Part shown: positions 57,693 through 64,000 of the stretch, in pieces | How positions within the stretch are numbered: the first letter of the stretch is position 1 | How the letters are laid out: each line of letters begins with the position of its first letter | Source of the DNA: Xanthoparmelia taractica | Taxonomy: Eukaryota; Ascomycota; Lecanoromycetes; Lecanorales; Parmeliaceae | DNA: 64,000 nucleotides | Assembly (NCBI GenBank): GCA_033085395.1 | Contig: JANQBS010000079.1 | Location: 62,001 to 126,000, forward strand | Direction: 5' to 3' | Made by a program: the position numbers and the translations under genes | Notes under the pieces: model-generated | Databases searched by the model: none | What the model was told of the DNA's origin: nothing | What the model saw: the letters and a program-made list of their open reading frames with translations, nothing else

Positions 57693-60600
57693 ATGATGGT
57701 GAGTACCTATCCCGTCAGATGGGTCTATTTTACTGACACCTCATAGGATACTTCTAGCATCTCACAAAGAATCATCAATCGATTCGGGCTCTCCCAAGTC
57801 CACACACCTGCTGGCGAGGCACTTGTCGATGTTGTCTTCGTCCACGGCCTACACGGACATCCTTATTATACCTGGGCTAGTGAGAAGAGTAAAATTTTCT
57901 GGCCGGGTCAGCTACTGCCGCTCGCTGTAGAAGAAGAGAAAGCACGGATACTGGTCTACGGATACGATGCAGATGTCACGTCCTTTACGGATGGAGTATC
58001 GAGGGATAAAATACACAATCATGCGGAGCATCTCGTCGCCGAGTTAGCTGCAAATCGACGGGGACAGAAAGCAACCGAGCGACCTCTTGTCTTTGTCGCC
58101 CATTCATTGGGAGGTCTTGTCGTCAAACGCGCTCTGATCTATTCATCGGAGATACTTGGCAACAAGACTGAACATTTGCGATCCATCTTTATCTCTACGT
58201 ACGGCATACTTTTCTTCGGAACTCCACATAGAGGTTCCGATATCGCAGAATGGGGTTCTCGGTTGGAATGGATCTGCGGTGCCGTAATACCGACTAGCGT
58301 GATTGATACCCAACCTCAACTTATCAATGCCTTAAAGGCCAACAGTGAGACGCTTCAAAATATCGATCGCCAATTTATACAACTAGCCAGTCGATTCCAT
58401 ATCTACTTCTTTCACGAGGGGAAGCCTACAGATTTGAAGGGAACCTTACGGTACATTGTGAATGAGGAATCCGCGGCTCCCGACATCCAGGATGTAGAGC
58501 GTGCTTGCATCCAGCAAGATCACTCTCACATGTGCAAGTTCGAAAGTGACAGCGCTGCCGGTTTTCATATAGTCAAGGATGCCATACAACGCTATGCCAG
58601 TCAAGCATTGGCAACCGTTGTTTCACGCTGGAGCACAGAGAAAGCCGAACAACAGAGGAAGAAGCAAGCGCAGGCAGACGAGCTCCTGCGCGTTCCACTA
58701 CTACATGTTGAGGATACTACCTCATCAAGATCTACATCACCAGGTATGTAGTATTCTTAGTATTGGACAGCTTACTCAGCATACTACCATCGGGCGAAAC
58801 CTACCCATGATACTTCTGTATTGATAAAGAGTGCTAATATAATGGCGACAGGTTCATCAAAGGCATCGAAACCACTTTTCCTTGTTCCATTTGGCCGCGA
58901 TGAATTATTTATCAACCGCGTTGATATTTTCACGAAGATCAATAAATATATAGATCAGTACCGTCGCGTTGCTCTATCAGGAATCGGCGGGATTGGGTTG
59001 GTAATCCTTGCTAGGTACTATGAAAAATTGTAGTCAGTGACTAAAACAATTTTAGAAAGTCACAGATTGCAATCGAATACTGCTACAGGTTCCAAGACGA
59101 CTATCCTCATGCGCAGGTTTTCTGGGTCCACGCCAGTACAAAGCAACGGTTTGAACAAGCATACAGAGACATAGCAAGAAGACTTCAGCTCCCTGGCTGG
59201 AATGACCCCAACATTGACACACTTCGTCTGGTCTCTGATTGGTTTGATGAAGCTGAAAATGAAAGCTGGCTAATGGTGTTGGACAACGCTGATGACCTGG
59301 ATACGTTCTTTGCAAGACCGATCTCCACTGCTCATGACAACCAGACCACGCCTCTAAATAGTTATCTACCACAGAGCTCGAGAGGGTCAATGCTGATCAC
59401 GACAAGAGATGAACGCCTAGCGAAAAGGCTTGCAGGAATGCATGCATCAATTGCAGTGAACCCTATGTCTCCTCAAGAGGCACAAAAGTTACTTGAAAAT
59501 TGGCAGACAAATGGTCCTGACAGCTTGAACAAAGATCCTTCAAGACACCTACTTGAGGCTTTAGGATACATTCCTCTCGCGATTACACAAGCAGCAGCGT
59601 TCATCAACGAGAACCCCATCACTCTCTCAGAATACTTAGAGACATTCCTTACAAGTGACTCTGACGTACAAGATCTGTTAATTGAAAATATTCAAGACCC
59701 CAGAAGGGATCCGCAGAGCGATAGTTCTATCATCAAAACTTGGAAGATATCCTTTGATATGATAAGCAAGCAGAAGCCACGTGCCGCTGAGATGCTATCA
59801 CTTATGGCGGTTCTAGATCGACAGGGCATCCCGGAGAGCCTTCTAAGACATAAAGCGGATCGGAAAGTTGAGACCATGACCGCATTGGGTACTTTAAAAG
59901 CCTTTTCGCTGGTCAGCGCCGGGGTTGACGGTACAACGTACGAGATACATCGGCTGGTGCAGCTAGCCACCCAGAAATGGTTAGAGATGCAAGGCGAGAT
60001 CCAAGTATGGCAAGAAAAAGCTCTGTTGGTGGTTGCAGATATGTTCCCATCAGGCGAATTTGAAAACTGGACGACATGTGAATCTCTGCTGCCTCACACA
60101 CAGAAAGTTATTCAGTACAGAAATGTACACGAGAAATACCCACTTGAGTTTTCGCTTTTGTTATCGAACATGGCTTGCTTTGATCTCGAACAAGGACGGT
60201 ATGAGATGGCCTGCTCCGGGTCTTTAGCTGCTTTTGACATGCAAAGAAAAGTTCTTGGAATGGAACATGACTGGACGCTGGCTTCTATGCACAACCTAGC
60301 AATCACATACTCGAGCCAAGGACGACGGGAAGAGGCAGAGAAGCTAAATATACAAGTGTTAGAATTACGGAAAGGAATGCTAGGCGCAGAGCATCCAGAA
60401 ACGTTAAATAGCATCAACAATCTGGCAAATACGTATCGAGAACAAGGTCGGTTGGAAGAGGCAGAGAAGCTACAGATGCAACATTTGGAAGTATCACAAC
60501 GCGTATTGAGAGCAGAGCATCCAGAAACGTTAACTAGCATCAACAGTTTAGCAGTCATATATCAAGAACAAGGGCGGTTAAAAGAGGCAGAGAAGCTACA

Positions 60601-61705
60601 GATGCAACATTTGGAAGTATCGAGACGAGTGCTGGGAGCAGAGCATCCAGATACATTACGCAGCATACAAAATCTGGCACTTACGTATCAAGAACAAGGT
60701 CGGTTGGAAGAGGCAGAGAAGCTACAGACTCAAGTAATAGAGATAAGAAAGCGAGTGCTGGGAGCAGAGCATCCACGAAGACTGACAAGCATGAATAACT
60801 TGGCAACTATATATCAACACCAAAGGCGATGGGAAGAGGCAGAGAAGCTACAGACGCAAGTAATAGAGATAAGAAAGCGAGTGCTGGGAGCAGAGCATCC
60901 AGATACGTTACAGAGCGCACACAATCTGGCATATACGTATCAAGAACAACGGCGGTGGGAAGAGGCAGAGGAGCTACAGGTGCAACTTTCAGAGGTATCG
61001 GAGCGAGTGCTGGGAGCAGAGCATCCAGATACGTTACTTAGCGCACACAGTCTTGCCATTACGTATCAAGAACAAGGGCTGGGGGAAGAGGCAGAGGAGC
61101 TACAGGTGCAATTTTTAGAGGTATCGAAGCGAGTGCTGGGAGCAGAGCATCCACGAAGACTGATAAGCATGAATAACTTGGCAACTATGTATCAAGAACA
61201 AGGTCGGTTGGAAGAGGCAGAGAAGCTACAGACGCAAGTAATAGAGATAGGAAAGCGAGTGTTGGGAGCAGAGCATCCAGATACGTTACATAGCGCACAC
61301 AATCTTGCTATTACGTATGGAGAACAAGGTCGGTTGGAAGAGACAGAGAAGCTACAGATGCAAGTATTAGAGATAAGAAGACGAGTGCTGGGAGCAGAGC
61401 ATCCAGATACATTACGCAGCATCAACAATCTGGCATATACGTATCAAGAACAAGGGCGGTGGGAAGAGGCAGAGAAGCTACAGATGCAACATTTGGAAGT
61501 ATCGAGACGAGTGCTGGGAGCAGAGCATCCAGATACATTACACAGCATACAAAATCTGGCGCATTGCTGGAACAGACAGGATCGTCACAGCGAAGCCATC
61601 GCATTGATGGAAAGTGCTGTTGAGCTACGAACGAAGGTTCTCGGCGCAAATCATCCAGACACAAAAAATTCCGCCAGCTGGTTGAAAGTGTGGTTAGATG
61701 CTTGA
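57693..61705 (+). CDS. NLR-like receptor: esterase-NB-ARC-TPR
   Basis: Four exons (57693-57698, 57747-58743, 58852-58996, 59056-61705) close to 1265 aa. Exon 1 encodes only Met-Met. Residues about 15-270 are an alpha/beta-hydrolase like that of the NACHT protein at 26469: VVFVHGLHGHPYYTW, elbow AHSLGGLVVKRA (Ser 122), LFFGTPHRGSD. NB-ARC follows: Walker A GIGGIGKS (378-385, split by an intron after the second base of Gly383), Walker B LMVLDNADD (about 455-463), TTRD, and GYIPLAITQAAAFI (GLPL-like). From about residue 748, some 12 kinesin-light-chain-like TPRs of 42 residues follow (NLAxTYxEQGRxEEAEKLQ...RVLGAEHPDTL). Fungal proteins of this layout are STAND receptors implicated in non-self recognition. 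The frame is intact; internal repeats are strongly homogenised. Confidence 0.88.
60243..61659 (+). repeat. Tandem 126-bp TPR-coding repeats
   Basis: Eleven consecutive 42-codon units, with a diverged unit before them. The phrase GGAGCAGAGCATCCA recurs in almost every unit from about 60630. Units 4-5 and 7-8 share the HPRRL...MNNLAT variant, so they look like products of a multi-unit duplication. The first two units and the last (DRHSEAIALMESAVELRTKV) are more diverged than the centre. Confidence 0.92.
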
Positions 61706-63395
61706 AGTCGAGTATGGTATATAGATACATGACTTTCAACGAGCAGTGCGTTTCTCTCTCTGTCTCTGGGTACGCGGCGCAAACGGGTTTGGCATTTCAA
61801 ATTGCCCAAATCTGCAATCACTGCTAGCTACTGAAAGACGTGCGTGGCTTTGTGACGACAACAGGCGCCCACGATCTGGTGAACCTACCATACCAGGGCA
61901 GAACATGAGACTTCGCTGGAAGTGTTCTCCAACATTAATGGCCAGTTTCTTGGTATGTAAGATCGATGTGTCGCCGTGGCCGTCTTCGTCTCCCTCGCAC
62001 AAGCAGGCAGGAAACATCTGCACCATTTGCGATTGTGCTTGCCCTTACTCCAACGGAGGAAGCTTCCGGTTACTACTCCAGCCAGGTACAGACGCTGACA
62101 ATCTGGGCACATGGGGTCTTCCTTGCCGGCGATGCTGTTCATACCCACTCACCCAAGTTGGGTCAAGGCATGAACGTTTCCAGGCAAGACGCGTTCAATG
62201 TTGGAGCATATACCCTGAGTGTTCACCAACGAAACATCAGAGCTAGACGGACGAGAGGACCTCTGGGACGGTATTATAGTATATGCTCCAAGGGGTCCTT
62301 GCCGACGGCATGGTGTTGTATACTTTACTCAGCATATACGTGTCTAAGATCATTTCGCCTTCCTCTAATATAACACTCTGGAAGTCTTTCCCCTGCCGAG
62401 CTTGCATGCCCGGGCTTTCTTTTCTATTATTAAGTATTAGATATCGCTGTTGAGATGAAGTACTGTAATGGCCCGGAGAAGGGTAATTCGGTGGACGCTA
62501 TCGGCAGTCCGCTCGCTGAACCTTGGGAGCGGAGAGTTCTTGGCGGTCATTTGCCTGGGGAATAAGGTGGCTCGGCAGGGGTAGAAGTAAGGTACTTAGA
62601 CTAAGGTTCGGTAGGGGGGTACCTTAAGATTTGAGCATATGCTGAGCGTATCCGTTCCTACCATTGATATCTGCCATACTACACATAGGTACGTATGCTA
62701 TCTCTACGTTTATTGAGCATGTATACCTCTGAATGATTAGGATCTCGCTCTATCCCTGATGAGATGAGTCGCATATGCTTAGGATATGCCGAGCCATGTT
62801 GCCCGTAAAAGTACCTACCTTACCTTTAATTGCCACCCTCTTGGCAACGCTTAGCAATGCTTGGCGACACGCAATCGCGCGTCCGGGTCTTGGGCCTACT
62901 TGAGTAAGGTGTGCTCGCTTGCACCGCCGCTGTTTTTCCTTTGGCCTCGACATCAACAATGACTCAACTCAAACACTTGGCATACATTTATGTTGTGTGG
63001 TTGGTGGCTGAGCAGTCCTTCCTCGCTTGTCTACGTATTCTCTACTCGATAGATTGACTTTTTCTACCTGGTGTACCTTGGCAATTCTCGCTGCACGCCG
63101 CCGTCATGCACGTCCTGGGTTATGGCGAAACAGACCCGCCATTGGCATATGCAATTGCGCAAAGTGAAATATACCCAACAGCCTATAAGTACGGGCCAAT
63201 GCCCCCCACTTGGTCAAACACCCCACTCGATAACGGTCAAACAAGGATTGGATTAATTTAGGACTAGGTTATCAAGTGAGGGGTCTGAACAAGTGGTAGG
63301 GTCAACCCTTCTGGTAGAAACCTCTTTCCTTCAACTTCTACATATGAGTTGGATTGATTTTCTTCCTTGTCAAACTCTCTGTGCTTTCTGCTACT
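61706..63395. other. Intergenic with a monooxygenase fragment
   Basis: Besides the fragment at about 61960-62280 there is no supported gene in 1.7 kb. The interval 62400-63395 has only short frames and is the promoter side of the ATPase gene. Confidence 0.4.
61966..62290 (+). pseudogene. Fragment of a phenol-2-monooxygenase-like flavoprotein
   Basis: One frame contains GVFLAGDAVHTHSPKLGQG followed by MNVSRQDAFNVG. This is the GDAxHxHxPxxGQGMN FAD-ribityl motif of the class A flavin monooxygenases (FAD_binding_3; phenol 2-monooxygenase type). The expected N-terminal GxGxxG Rossmann domain and the C-terminal thioredoxin-like domain are not found nearby, and the flanking residues lose similarity within ~30 codons. 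It is therefore a truncated relic rather than an active gene. It sits 260 bp after the NLR-like gene. Confidence 0.65.
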
Positions 63396-64000
63396 ATGGG
63401 GACTTCTCCAAAGAAGCCAGCCGGGCAGCTTTACCCGCGACATCCATTCCTTCTTCCCCTTGACGAAATACTCCAGCAGCTGGGCACCGACACAGACACT
63501 GGCTTGAGCAAGTCAGAAGCACAGCAGTCTCAGCGCGACTATGGCCCAAACAAACTCAAAGGCGAAGGTGCCATATCGTGGTATTCCATCCTTGCCAAGC
63601 AAGTCAGCAATGCTATGATCCTTGTACGTTTCCACACCTCCCACTGAGCATCCCCCCGCCCCGGGTCTCATCACGGGTCATGCTCCTATAGCAGCACGAG
63701 CTGACCAACATTCTAGGTATTAGTGCTTGCAATGGCTCTGTCGTACGGTGTGACTGATTACATCGAGGGCGGCGTCATTACCGCAGTCATCGTCCTCAAC
63801 GTCGTCATTGGCTTTTATCAAGAATTTCAGGCAGAGAAGAAAATGGACTCTCTCCGCTCCCTCTCCTCCCCTTCCGCCACAGTACTTCGCGACGGCCATC
63901 GAGAGACTATACCAACCGCGGAGGTCGTGCCTGGTGATGTGGTGCAGATCAGGACCGGCGACACTGTTCCAGCAGATCTCCGCCTCTTTGATGCAATGAA
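63396..64000 (+). CDS. ENA-type P-type Na+/cation ATPase (5' part)
   Basis: Partial; the gene runs off the window. Exon 1 is 63396-63623 and exon 2 starts at 63717 (intron GTACGT...TTCTAG). The cation-ATPase N-terminal domain (LDEILQQLGTDTDTGLSKSEA, part quoted; then DYGPNKL) is followed by the first membrane hairpin, LVLAMALSYGVTDYIEGGVI and VVIGFYQEFQAEKKMDSLRS, and the start of the actuator domain, EVVPGDVVQIRTGDTVPADL. The wording GVTDYIEGGVI plus MDSLRSLSSP matches fungal ENA (type IID) sodium/potassium efflux pumps rather than PMR1 or SERCA. The phosphorylation (DKTG) and TGE sites lie beyond the window end or are not reached. The start is the first ATG that precedes the domain (MGTSPKKPAG). 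Confidence 0.88.

Noticed and set aside
58107..58751. Separate 214-aa esterase-only ORF
   Set aside because: It is the interior of exon 2 of the NB-ARC gene; the hydrolase domain begins upstream and the frame continues through splicing.
1..64000. CRISPR arrays, prokaryotic operons, secondary-metabolite backbone genes
   Set aside because: None seen; the window is eukaryotic, the tandem repeats are microsatellites or TPR-coding, and no PKS, NRPS or terpene synthase motif was found.

Overview
This is nuclear DNA of a filamentous ascomycete (Pezizomycotina). The genes carry many short spliceosomal introns (about 50-90 bp, GTRNGT...AG with CTRAC-like branch sites). The products are typical of that group: TAF8, eIF2-beta, Ade2, AIM24, an LSB/PIN3-type SH3 protein, Hom2, a CnjB-like zinc-knuckle protein, an Slt2/MpkA-type MAP kinase and an ENA-type ATPase. 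An AT-rich retroelement shows repeat-induced point mutation (RIP)-like decay. I cannot name the genus or choose between classes from sequence alone.

Layout. 1-16 kb is a dense housekeeping block: TAF8 (-) and eIF2-beta (+) diverge from a short shared promoter, followed by ADE2 (-), AIM24 (+), an MCT-type MFS carrier (-), an SDR with a nonsense codon (-), an SH3 adaptor (+), an intact SDR (+), a tandemly duplicated small ORF and a coiled-coil protein (+). 16-25 kb holds aspartate-semialdehyde dehydrogenase, an 11-zinc-knuckle protein and a sugar transporter, then a cluster of microsatellites. 26-33 kb holds an esterase-NACHT-ankyrin NLR-like protein and a DHA1-type MFS transporter. 33-38 kb is gene-poor and contains a 150-bp direct repeat. 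38-47 kb (all -) holds an aldo-keto reductase, a tail-anchored FHA protein, the cell-wall-integrity MAP kinase and an F-box-like protein.

48.4-55.0 kb is a complete but heavily decayed Ty3/Gypsy chromovirus: two 208-bp LTRs, a 5-bp GCCAT target duplication, and zinc-knuckle, RT, RNase H, integrase and chromodomain relics full of stops. It contains a younger 155-bp LTR-like insertion and splits an already decayed RING-finger-like reading frame. 57.7-61.7 kb holds a second NLR-like gene (esterase-NB-ARC-TPR) with about 12 tandem 42-residue TPRs that are very similar at DNA level. A phenol-monooxygenase-like fragment follows. The window ends inside an ENA-type P-type ATPase gene.

Functionally, most of the window is core metabolism and signalling. 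The accessory interest lies in the two NLR-like immune/incompatibility receptor candidates that share an esterase-type N-terminus, and in the RIP-marked retroelement island beside one of them. All exon-intron models were read by eye and checked for frame closure; no transcript or database evidence was available.
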